Shown: positions 24,228 to 31,921 of the stretch, in pieces | Numbering within the stretch: the first letter of the stretch is position 1 | Layout of the letters: each line of letters starts with the position of its first letter | Assembly: GCA_003697105.1 (NCBI GenBank) | Contig: RFFQ01000135.1 | Span: forward strand, 1-34,535 | Length of the DNA stretch: 34,535 nt | Reading direction: 5' to 3' | Origin: Gemmatimonadota bacterium | GTDB taxonomy: Bacteria; 4572-55; J002 | Program-made: the position numbers and the translations under genes | The notes under the pieces: model-generated | Seen by the model: the letters and a program-made list of their open reading frames with translations, nothing else | The model's database searches: none | Told to the model about the DNA's origin: nothing

Positions 24228-27200
24228 ATGCCGACAGAACGTGAACGCTATTCCTCGTTATTTCAGTTCACAACTACACGTCCGGTCGCCGTATTGATGA
24301 TCACTGTGGCGGCGTTGGTTTTTGGCTGGGTTTCCTACCACCGGCTTTCGATGAATCTTATGCCGGACATTTCCTATCCTAGCTTGACAATCCGCACGGA
24401 GTATTCCGGTGCCGCTCCAGAAGAGGTGGAAACCGTCGTTTCCCGTCCGGTGGAGCAAGCTGTGGGCGTTGTGAGCAATTTGGTGGCGATGAGTTCGATC
24501 TCCAAAGCGGGGGTCTCCGATGTTGTCCTGGAATTCGGCTGGGATACCGACATGAATGACGCCACCCAAGATATCCGCGAGAAGTTGGATCAAGTATTTT
24601 TACCGGATGAAGTTGATCGCCCGTTAATTCTGCGATATGACCCCTCGCTGGACCCCATCTTGCGGCTGAGTTTGTACGGCGATAAAAATATGTTTACGTT
24701 GCGTCAGATTGCCGAGGATGAGATCAAGCGCTCGCTAGAAGGGACTCCGGGCATCGCGGCGGTGAAAGTCAAAGGAGGGTTGGAAGAAGAAATCCGGGTG
24801 GAATTGGATGAGACGAAATTGACCCTCTTGAAGCTCGATATTCAGCAGATCAACAACCGGTTAAGCGGGGAAAATGTCAACCTTGCCAGCGGGCTACTAA
24901 AAGAGGGTGAAACCGAATATCTGGTGCGTACCCTCAACGAGTTTCAATCCATTGATGATATTGGAGACCTAATTGTTGCCGTGCGCAACGATAAGCTGAT
25001 TCGCATCCGGGACATCGGGCGCGTCTATAAAACCAATAAACAACGGGAACTGATCACCCGCACCAACGGTCAGGAAAGTGTCGAGATCGAGATTTACAAA
25101 GAAGCCGATGCGAATATTGTGGCGGTGGCGGATAATGTGCGGGAAATGCTCTTTGGTAAAACGGGGATCGACAAAGCCACCGGTAAAACGGAAGCAGAAC
25201 TCAAGGCAGAAGCGGAAAAAGCAGAAGCACTTGCCACGAAAAAGCGCGGCAGAGGTGGGCAGCGGGGCGCTCCACCGCCCGGAATCGCCAAAAAAGCGGC
25301 ATGGGTTGACCAGCTAGACCCCGGCGTCACGCTGGAAATTGTCGCCGACCAATCCCGTTTTATCAAAAGTGCTATCCAGGAGGTCAAAAATACGGCAATT
25401 ATGGGCGGCATCCTGGCGGTGATTATCTTGTTTGTGTTTTTGCGCCGTCTGTCAAGCACCGTTATTATCGGGGTGGCAATTCCCATCTCAATTATTGTCA
25501 CGTTTGCCCCGATGAACATCTTTGATGTGACCCTCAATATTATGTCGTTGGGTGGGCTGGCATTGGGGGTCGGGATGCTGGTGGATAATTCTATTGTCGT
25601 GCTGGAGAGCATCTTTCGTTGCCGGGAAGAAGGGGATGACATTGTCGCCGCGGCGGTACGTGGCACGTCAGAGGTTGGGGGCGCCGTCTTCGCCTCTACT
25701 TTGACCACGATTTCCGTTTTTTTCCCGATTGTATTCGTCCAAGGCATTGCCGGACAAATTTTTGGGGATATGGCGCTGGTGGTGGTCTTTTCGCTTATGG
25801 CGTCTTTGCTGGTGGCACTCTTTTTAATCCCAATGCTGGCATCCCGAAATCTCGGTGAGGACACTCCCTTTACCCCAGAAGCCGGAGAACAACCCTCGTT
25901 CCGGCAACGCATCCAGTCGGCACCGATTTTCCGGTTTATCTCCACCTTGGATTTTCGCACAGACTTAGACCGGCATGTGTCATTATTTAACATCCCGCTT
26001 CGTTGGCTGCAAACGCTCCTGTTATTGCCGCTGGAGTGGCTCTTTAAGCTCCTGATTCTCTTCTTATCCGCTATTTTGGTACTGCTGAAAGGGAGTATCA
26101 CCTTTCTGCTAGGGCTATTCTATCCGCTTCTTTTCAGATTGCCGTATTACCGCTTGCGAGAGCAGGACGATCATTTTTCGGTTATCGAAGCCTATGCTTT
26201 AGCGGATCAATTTTTTACACTGAAAATCAGCCATGCCGTTCTTCCTAAGCTCCTTTGTTTTGATTCGATTTTGACCTACACGTTGCGGATGCGTCACTTT
26301 TTTAAGAGTTTTGCAGGGCGCCGTTTGGGATGGCAGGTTTTGCAAGGGCTGTTTACTCCGTTCGCCCTGATCTATTTTACCCTTCAATTTGGGTTGTTGC
26401 ATCTGTTTCAGATCGGAGTGAAACTGATTCAATTGATCGGCGTAGGGGTTGGGGTCATACTAATGGGGGCTTTTTGGTTGGTATTACTGGTACTTATGCC
26501 GGTGATGGGTATCATTTTAGGACTGTTTTTACTGATTTTTGGTGCCATCGAGCGAGCCTATCCGCGGTTGCTCAAATGGTCACTTCACCATTCCTTCACC
26601 GTACTCATGTTAGCGGTGCTCCTGCTGGCAGTTTGCTGGTTTTATTATCTGCCCCAAATTGGCTCGGAGCTGATTCCCCAAGTACATCAAGGTGAATTCA
26701 CGGTGGAGATCGAACTCCCCGTTGGGTCTCCACTGGAACAAACAGACCGCAAAATTCAGCCAGTTGAGGCGCGCCTGAACCAGATCGAAACCGTGCAGAG
26801 CATTATTACCACTATCGGTGCAGAACGGAGTACCGATGCGGACTCCGATAAAGGGGAACATACGGCGGAATTACTGGTGCGGCTTAAACCCAGTTTAAAT
26901 GTCGCTCAAACCGAAACCGCTACAATTCGTCGCATCCGCGAAGAATTGGCTAATTTCGCTGGAATATCGGTCAAAATTACGCCCCCGGAATTATTCAGCT
27001 TTAAAGCCCCGATAGAGGTGGAACTGAAAGGATACAATCTGGATATTCTACGGCGTCTCAGTGATCGCATCGCGGAGAACCTGAGCCAGATCGATGGGTT
27101 GACCGACGTCAAAACGTACCTTCAATCCGGCAATCCAGAAGTGCAGATTGTCTATGATCGCGAACGGTTAGCAGCGTATGATCTGGATATTTACGCGGTG

Positions 27201-28064
27201 GCATCGCTGGTCAAAAACAAAGTTCAGGGTGATGTACCAACGCGCTACCGTGACGAAGAAGAACGGATCGATATTTTGGTGCGAGCCGTGGATGCCGAAA
27301 CGGCTACGCTCGAACAACTCAGGCGGATCATCATCAATCCGGGCGCGGAAGTGCCTCTGCCGTTGGAAGCCGTCGCCACAGTGCTTATCCGGGAAGGTCC
27401 CAGCGAAATCCGGCGAGTAAGCCAGCAACGCACCGCGCTGTTGACGGCAAATGTCAACGGGATTTCGCTCAGTGATGCGACCCAACGGATCGAACACGCG
27501 CTTGCCCGTGTGGAAATGCCGCGCAATTTTACCTATGAAATCACCGGGCAACAGCGCGAAATGCAAACCTCCTTGGATAGCTTACTCTTTGCGCTCGCTT
27601 TGGCGATTTTCCTTGTTTACGTGGTGATGGCGTGTCAATTTGAGTCGTTATTGCACCCGTTTGTGATTCTGTTCAGTATGCCACTCGCGGTCATTGGGGT
27701 GATTCTTGCCCTCGCCTGGACGGGTACTTCATTTAGCGTCGTGGTGTTTATTGGGTTCATTGTTCTGGCGGGAATTGTAGTCAACAATGCGATTGTGCTG
27801 GTTGATTATATCAATCGTTTGCGCGGGCGCAACCTAAGCAAAATGGAGGCGATCATTCAAGCCGGTAAGGTTCGCTTGCGTCCCATTTTGATGACGACGG
27901 CGACGACGGTACTCGGTCTCCTGCCGATGGCGTTGGGTTTCGGAGATGGTGCGGAAATCCGCACACCGATGGCACTAACGGTCATTGCCGGGTTACTCAG
28001 CTCAACTCTATTGACCTTGCTGATTATCCCCACCGTTTACGCCGTCTTTGATCGCGGAAAATAA
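24228..28064 (+). CDS. RND-family efflux permease with a large hydrophobic insertion
   Basis: 1278 residues, about 230 more than AcrB-type permeases. The N-terminus (FTTTRPVAVLMITVAALVFG, NLMPDISYP, GAAPEEVE), the TM4 motif GMLVDNSIVVLES (D453; the second Asp of AcrB is Asn) and the C-terminal half (FIVLAGIVVNNAIVLVDYI, RLRPILMT) are typical of the hydrophobe/amphiphile and related RND groups. Two insertions stand out: a charged, Ala/Lys/Gly-rich stretch (about 308-363) in the first periplasmic loop, and about 230 residues (543-773) with several hydrophobic segments between TM6 and TM7. Substrate unknown. No membrane-fusion (HlyD-type) or TolC-type partner is adjacent. It begins 64 bases after the histidine kinase. 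Confidence 0.9.
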   Translation: MPTERERYSSLFQFTTTRPVAVLMITVAALVFGWVSYHRLSMNLMPDISYPSLTIRTEYSGAAPEEVETVVSRPVEQAVGVVSNLVAMSSISKAGVSDVVLEFGWDTDMNDATQDIREKLDQVFLPDEVDRPLILRYDPSLDPILRLSLYGDKNMFTLRQIAEDEIKRSLEGTPGIAAVKVKGGLEEEIRVELDETKLTLLKLDIQQINNRLSGENVNLASGLLKEGETEYLVRTLNEFQSIDDIGDLIVAVRNDKLIRIRDIGRVYKTNKQRELITRTNGQESVEIEIYKEADANIVAVADNVREMLFGKTGIDKATGKTEAELKAEAEKAEALATKKRGRGGQRGAPPPGIAKKAAWVDQLDPGVTLEIVADQSRFIKSAIQEVKNTAIMGGILAVIILFVFLRRLSSTVIIGVAIPISIIVTFAPMNIFDVTLNIMSLGGLALGVGMLVDNSIVVLESIFRCREEGDDIVAAAVRGTSEVGGAVFASTLTTISVFFPIVFVQGIAGQIFGDMALVVVFSLMASLLVALFLIPMLASRNLGEDTPFTPEAGEQPSFRQRIQSAPIFRFISTLDFRTDLDRHVSLFNIPLRWLQTLLLLPLEWLFKLLILFLSAILVLLKGSITFLLGLFYPLLFRLPYYRLREQDDHFSVIEAYALADQFFTLKISHAVLPKLLCFDSILTYTLRMRHFFKSFAGRRLGWQVLQGLFTPFALIYFTLQFGLLHLFQIGVKLIQLIGVGVGVILMGAFWLVLLVLMPVMGIILGLFLLIFGAIERAYPRLLKWSLHHSFTVLMLAVLLLAVCWFYYLPQIGSELIPQVHQGEFTVEIELPVGSPLEQTDRKIQPVEARLNQIETVQSIITTIGAERSTDADSDKGEHTAELLVRLKPSLNVAQTETATIRRIREELANFAGISVKITPPELFSFKAPIEVELKGYNLDILRRLSDRIAENLSQIDGLTDVKTYLQSGNPEVQIVYDRERLAAYDLDIYAVASLVKNKVQGDVPTRYRDEEERIDILVRAVDAETATLEQLRRIIINPGAEVPLPLEAVATVLIREGPSEIRRVSQQRTALLTANVNGISLSDATQRIEHALARVEMPRNFTYEITGQQREMQTSLDSLLFALALAIFLVYVVMACQFESLLHPFVILFSMPLAVIGVILALAWTGTSFSVVVFIGFIVLAGIVVNNAIVLVDYINRLRGRNLSKMEAIIQAGKVRLRPILMTTATTVLGLLPMALGFGDGAEIRTPMALTVIAGLLSSTLLTLLIIPTVYAVFDRGK

Positions 28065-28102
28065 CGTGAGCAGTTTGCAGGGGGTAGTTTTCAGTGTACA
28101 AA

Positions 28103-28198
28103 AACTCCCAAACTCATAAAACTCACGAACTCCCAAACTCATAAAACTCCCAAACTCCCAAACTCCCAAACTCATAAAACTCATAAACTCTCAAACTC
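28103..28198. repeat. Array of 12 AACTC units directly before birA
   Basis: AACTC occurs at 28103, 28111, 28120, 28128, 28136, 28145, 28153, 28161, 28169, 28178, 28186 and 28194, that is at steps of 8 or 9 bases. Units alternate between AAACTCCC and AAACTCAT forms. The array fills the space between the RND gene and birA and ends two bases before the birA ATG, leaving no Shine-Dalgarno sequence. On the other strand it reads as GAGTTTGGGAGTTT, a GT-rich simple repeat. Confidence 0.85.
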
Positions 28199-28200
28199 AA

Positions 28201-28929
28201 ATGGAAATAAAAAAGTATAAATCGGTGACTTCGACCAATGATGTGGCGAAAGAACTCGCCCGAAGTGGTGCCGCAGAATGGACGGTTGTTCTGGCGAACG
28301 AACAAACGGGCGGGCGAGGGCGTAAAAATCGGGTATGGTATTCCCCGCCGGATGTGGGGTTGTGGTTTTCGGTTATCTTGCGACACCGCATTCCGGTGAT
28401 TGATGCCGCTAAAATCGGTCTTGTAACAGCGTTAGGGGTGGCGAATACCCTGCGTAGTGAACTCAGTTTGGCGGCACAGATTAAGTGGCCCAATGATGTG
28501 TTGATCGGACAACGTAAGGTCTCCGGCATTTTGTTGGAATCGATTTCATCAGGGGGCAAATTGGAGGCACTGATTGTTGGGATAGGGATCAATGTCAATC
28601 AGACGGCATTTCCAGAACCTATCGCTCAGACCGCTACCTCCTTGCGTTTGGAGTTGAACCGGATTGTCCCGCGGGACATCCTCTTGCCTCGTTTGCTGGA
28701 AGAATTACAACGCCAATTTGACCGGTTTCGACAGGGTAACTTTCATCATCAGATGCGTGAATGGCGGCGCTTATGCCCCATGCTGGGCAAACCGGTTACC
28801 CTTCATACCACTGGGGGGAATATTACAGGTACTGCCGTCGATGTGGGTGATGAAGGTGCGCTGATTGTGCGCAAACCGGATGGAGTACACCTGCGTTTCT
28901 TTGCCGGTGATGTCAGTATCTCGTTGTGA
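28201..28929 (+). CDS. birA: Biotin-[acetyl-CoA carboxylase] ligase, monofunctional
   Basis: 242 residues. It begins at the catalytic domain (SVTSTNDVAKELA) and lacks the N-terminal helix-turn-helix of repressor-type BirA, so it is probably ligase only. The biotinyl-5'-AMP loop GGRGRKNRVW (37-46) and KWPNDVLIG with the catalytic Lys K95 are present, as is the C-terminal SH3-like domain (GTAVDVGDEGALIV). It activates biotin with ATP and attaches it to the carboxyl carrier protein. The ATG follows the AACTC array with no ribosome-binding site; the STN motif close to the N-terminus makes a much later start unlikely. The next gene starts 10 bases after its stop. Confidence 0.93.
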   Translation: MEIKKYKSVTSTNDVAKELARSGAAEWTVVLANEQTGGRGRKNRVWYSPPDVGLWFSVILRHRIPVIDAAKIGLVTALGVANTLRSELSLAAQIKWPNDVLIGQRKVSGILLESISSGGKLEALIVGIGINVNQTAFPEPIAQTATSLRLELNRIVPRDILLPRLLEELQRQFDRFRQGNFHHQMREWRRLCPMLGKPVTLHTTGGNITGTAVDVGDEGALIVRKPDGVHLRFFAGDVSISL

Positions 28930-28939
28930 AAGGCGCAGA

Positions 28940-30187
28940 ATGAGAGAGGAAGGCTTTATTACAACGAACGTGTTCGTTGGAGTGATCCTTTTGATCCTGA
29001 TGGGGGGCCTCGGAAGGGTAACGGCGGATGATTTTGATCGCCAAATTCAGGATCAGACCCGAAAATTAGACCGCATCGCTCAAGAACTCCAAAAAAAACG
29101 AGCCGAACGGAAATCTTTACAACATCAGGAAGCCGGTATTTTGGCGCAACTTCGTGCTAGTGAGGAAGAACTGGAACTCACGGAGACCTATCTGAAAGCA
29201 TTGAATACCCAAGAAGACCAATTGCAGCACCGGATCGAACTCACCACGCGGGAACTCGCCGCCGCAGAATCATTACTTGCCTATCGCCAGCAAATTTTAG
29301 AACGCCGTTTGGTCGAAATTTATAAGTTTGGAAAATATAATCCCCTCGAAGTGCTGTTGACGGCAAATTCCTTCACGGATATGATCGAACGCTATCGTTA
29401 CATGCAACTTATCGCCGCCCAAGACCGGGCGCTGTATAATGAGATTGAGGCACAAAAACAGGTGGTGGCGGCACGAAAAACCGAGTTGGAACACCAACTG
29501 ACCGAACTTCAGCGAACCATTGACCTCAAAGTGGCGGAAAAAGCCACATTGGAGCAAGAACGGGAGCGCCGGAAAGCTCTATTACAGAAGATTCGCACCC
29601 AAAAAAATAGCTACGAGCGCGCCATCCGCGAGTTGGAACAAGCCCAACAAGAAGCGCAAAAGATCATCGACCAACTCATTGCCGAACGAGAACGGCAACG
29701 CGCCGCTGCGGCAAAAGCACACGCTACAGATGATCTTTCCCTCGGCCCAGATTCCAAATTGCCTGAACGCAGTGGAAACCACTATTTTGATAAACAGCGG
29801 GGGAAAATCAACTGGCCCGTGCAAGGTAAGTTGCTCAAAAAATTTGGGCGAGAAAAACACCCTCGCTTTGGCACAGAAACGTTTAATCAGGGTATCCAAA
29901 TTCAGGCGGAAGCCGGTACGCCTATCCGGGTGATTGGGGACGGCGAGGTGATTTATCGCAGTGTTTTACGGGGATATGGCAAATTTTTGATTGTCGATCA
30001 CGGAGAGGGATACTATACTCTTTATGCCCATTGCCAATCCATTGAAGTGGAAATTGGACAAATCGTACACCGGGGAGACCGGATTGCCACCGTAGGCGAA
30101 ACCGGTTCAATAGGGGGTCCCAGCCTCTATTTTGAAATCCGTTCCTTTGGTGAACCCGTTGACCCGTTGTTGTATCTGAAACGTTAA
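28940..30187 (+). CDS. envC: EnvC-like murein hydrolase activator (degenerate LytM/M23)
   Basis: 415 residues from the chosen ATG. An N-terminal hydrophobic signal segment (about 11-29) is followed by long coiled coils (about 32-260) and a C-terminal LytM/M23-fold domain (about 288-412). Zinc and catalytic residues of active M23 peptidases are missing: the HxxxD site reads N316-x-x-x-Q320 and the HxH site reads S395-L-Y397; only H364 (YAHC) remains. That is the EnvC pattern, in which the domain activates amidases at the septum without cutting peptidoglycan itself. The frame is open 25 codons upstream inside birA, but AAAGG lies 6 bases before this ATG and the signal sequence begins here. FtsEX and the amidase partner are not in the window. 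Confidence 0.9.
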   Translation: MREEGFITTNVFVGVILLILMGGLGRVTADDFDRQIQDQTRKLDRIAQELQKKRAERKSLQHQEAGILAQLRASEEELELTETYLKALNTQEDQLQHRIELTTRELAAAESLLAYRQQILERRLVEIYKFGKYNPLEVLLTANSFTDMIERYRYMQLIAAQDRALYNEIEAQKQVVAARKTELEHQLTELQRTIDLKVAEKATLEQERERRKALLQKIRTQKNSYERAIRELEQAQQEAQKIIDQLIAERERQRAAAAKAHATDDLSLGPDSKLPERSGNHYFDKQRGKINWPVQGKLLKKFGREKHPRFGTETFNQGIQIQAEAGTPIRVIGDGEVIYRSVLRGYGKFLIVDHGEGYYTLYAHCQSIEVEIGQIVHRGDRIATVGETGSIGGPSLYFEIRSFGEPVDPLLYLKR

Positions 30188-30206
30188 TTTTCGTGGAGAT
30201 TTTACG

Positions 30207-30851
30207 ATGACTATCGATCTTTCTGAATTACGCCGGGTATATTCTGAAAACCCATTGACAAAAGCGGATGTGGACCCAAATCCATTCTGCCAATTTCGCC
30301 GCTGGTTCGGCGAAGCCCTCCAAGCGGATTTTTATGAACCGAATGCGATGGTTCTCTCGACGGTCTCTGCGGAAGGTAAACCGTCTGCCCGGACGGTATT
30401 GTTGAAAGGGTTTGATGAGCGCGGATTCGTTTTTTACACCAATTACCATAGCCGGAAGGGGCGCGAATTAGCCCAAAATCCCTATGTTGCCCTGACCTTT
30501 TATTGGGATGTGTTGGTGCGGGATATTCGGATTGAAGGGAAGGTGGAAAAAGTTCCACCGGAAGTCTCCGATATGTATTTTCAAAGCCGCCCACGAGGGA
30601 GCCAGTTGGGGACATGGGTATCCAATCAGAGTGAAATTATCGAAAGCCGCCAGGTACTCCTCGACCGGTTACAGCAATTGGAGGTACAATACGCAGATGC
30701 TCCGATTCCCCGACCCCCTTATTGGGGCGGTTACCGGGTGTCTCCAACAGCTTTTGAATTTTGGCAAGGCGGCGAAAACCGGCTCCATGACCGGATTTTG
30801 TACACCTTGACGGATGATGGCGTCTGGACAATCGCACGGTTAGCGCCCTAA
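30207..30851 (+). CDS. pdxH: Pyridoxamine 5'-phosphate oxidase
   Basis: 214 residues, the usual family length. FMN- and substrate-binding strings are intact: ARTVLLKGFDERGFVFYTN (61-79), SRKGRELAQNP (82-92), RIEGKVEKV (108-116), YFQSRPRGSQLGTWVSNQS (124-142) and the C-terminal FEFWQGGENRLHDR. It oxidises pyridoxine or pyridoxamine 5'-phosphate to PLP with FMN and oxygen, so the cell meets oxygen at least at times. GGAG precedes the ATG. It lies 19 bases after the envC-like gene and abuts the next gene without a gap. Confidence 0.96.
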   Translation: MTIDLSELRRVYSENPLTKADVDPNPFCQFRRWFGEALQADFYEPNAMVLSTVSAEGKPSARTVLLKGFDERGFVFYTNYHSRKGRELAQNPYVALTFYWDVLVRDIRIEGKVEKVPPEVSDMYFQSRPRGSQLGTWVSNQSEIIESRQVLLDRLQQLEVQYADAPIPRPPYWGGYRVSPTAFEFWQGGENRLHDRILYTLTDDGVWTIARLAP

Positions 30852-31841
30852 ATGATGGAATGGACACAAACCATGACAAATGAAATTCCGATTTTGATTC
30901 TGGGTAGCGGCATCTCCGGCTTGATTGCCGCCTATTATCTAAGCCAACACGGTGTCGGTGAACCGGTTGTGCTGGATAAAGGAACGGTTGCCGGGGGGCG
31001 GTTGGCTACCTGCCACTTTGCCGGGGGTGTCTTTGATTATGGTGCACCGTTTTTTTCCGCTCGTCATCCCGATTTTAAAGCCGTGGTGCAGGAGTGGTTA
31101 GAACGTGGCATCATCAAACTGTGGTATTCTCATACCGAAAGGGAAATGGAATCACCGCGTTATTGCGGGGTTTCGGGAATGGAGGCTATCCCCAACTATT
31201 TGGCAAGCCATTTTCGGGTGAAACAGCAGATTTCGATCTCCCATATCTATCAAATTGATCAGCACTGGGAATTGGAGGATGAACAGGGTACTTATTACGC
31301 CACTTCCAACTTGATATTGACCCCGCCGGTGTCACAATCGCTTCATTTGCTCAATCGAGGTGGGTTTCGCTTGCTATTGAGCCGGCGGGCACTTTTAGAA
31401 TCCATCCACTACCACCCCTGTTTGGTCGTATTAGCCCGGTTGAGCGAACCCAGCCATTTACCCGCGCCGGGTGTGTTGCTCCGTCCCCACCCTCTCATTG
31501 CGTGGATGGGCGATAATCAGCAAAAAGGCATTTCTACCGTGCCCGCCGTGACCCTTTATGCCACACCGGAATTTAGCGCCCGCTTTTATGATGCCTCCGA
31601 TCGCCACATTGCGGATCAACTCCTGAATGCGGTACGCCCGTTACTCGGTGTGGACGTGGAAGCATGGCATATTAAACGCTGGCGATATAGCTTGCCCCAA
31701 CAGACCTTTCAGGGGCGCTGTTTTGTTGCCTCCGAATCCCCCAAACTGATTCTTGCCGGCGATGCCTTCGGGAGTTCGCGGGTGGAAGGGGCTGTACTCT
31801 CCGGCTTAGCGGCGGCAAAACGAATGCTGGAAAATGTTTGA
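30852..31841 (+). CDS. Renalase-like NAD(P)/FAD-dependent amine oxidoreductase
   Basis: 329 residues. The N-terminal FAD-binding Rossmann motif GSGISG (18-23) is followed by the acidic D42 and AGGR (47-50), and the C-terminal AGDAFG (about 301-306) with EGAVLSG completes the cofactor site. The layout matches the renalase / FAD-dependent amine oxidase-like bacterial family. The substrate is unknown. The first ATG directly follows the pdxH stop but has no Shine-Dalgarno; an internal ATG 21 bases later (MTNEIPIL) is an equally possible start. No signal peptide is seen, so it is cytoplasmic. Confidence 0.85.
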   Translation: MMEWTQTMTNEIPILILGSGISGLIAAYYLSQHGVGEPVVLDKGTVAGGRLATCHFAGGVFDYGAPFFSARHPDFKAVVQEWLERGIIKLWYSHTEREMESPRYCGVSGMEAIPNYLASHFRVKQQISISHIYQIDQHWELEDEQGTYYATSNLILTPPVSQSLHLLNRGGFRLLLSRRALLESIHYHPCLVVLARLSEPSHLPAPGVLLRPHPLIAWMGDNQQKGISTVPAVTLYATPEFSARFYDASDRHIADQLLNAVRPLLGVDVEAWHIKRWRYSLPQQTFQGRCFVASESPKLILAGDAFGSSRVEGAVLSGLAAAKRMLENV

Positions 31842-31921
31842 TCTTGCCTTTTGAGGTGTGCTATCATTGGGGGGTTGATGGTTTATTCTCAATTTACCAC
31901 GAGTCCAGAGGAGGTGTTATG

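Noticed and set aside
25094-26101. Minus-strand open frame of 335 codons inside the RND gene
   Set aside because: It is opposite a well-supported conserved gene, is Ser/Thr/Ile-rich low-complexity, and has no recognisable domain.
28103-28198. CRISPR array
   Set aside because: Units of 8-9 bases with no spacers of unique sequence and no cas genes in the window; it is a simple-sequence repeat.
28123-28386. Minus-strand frame ending in repeated FYEFGS-like residues
   Set aside because: The repeated residues are translation of the AACTC array; the rest is antisense to birA.
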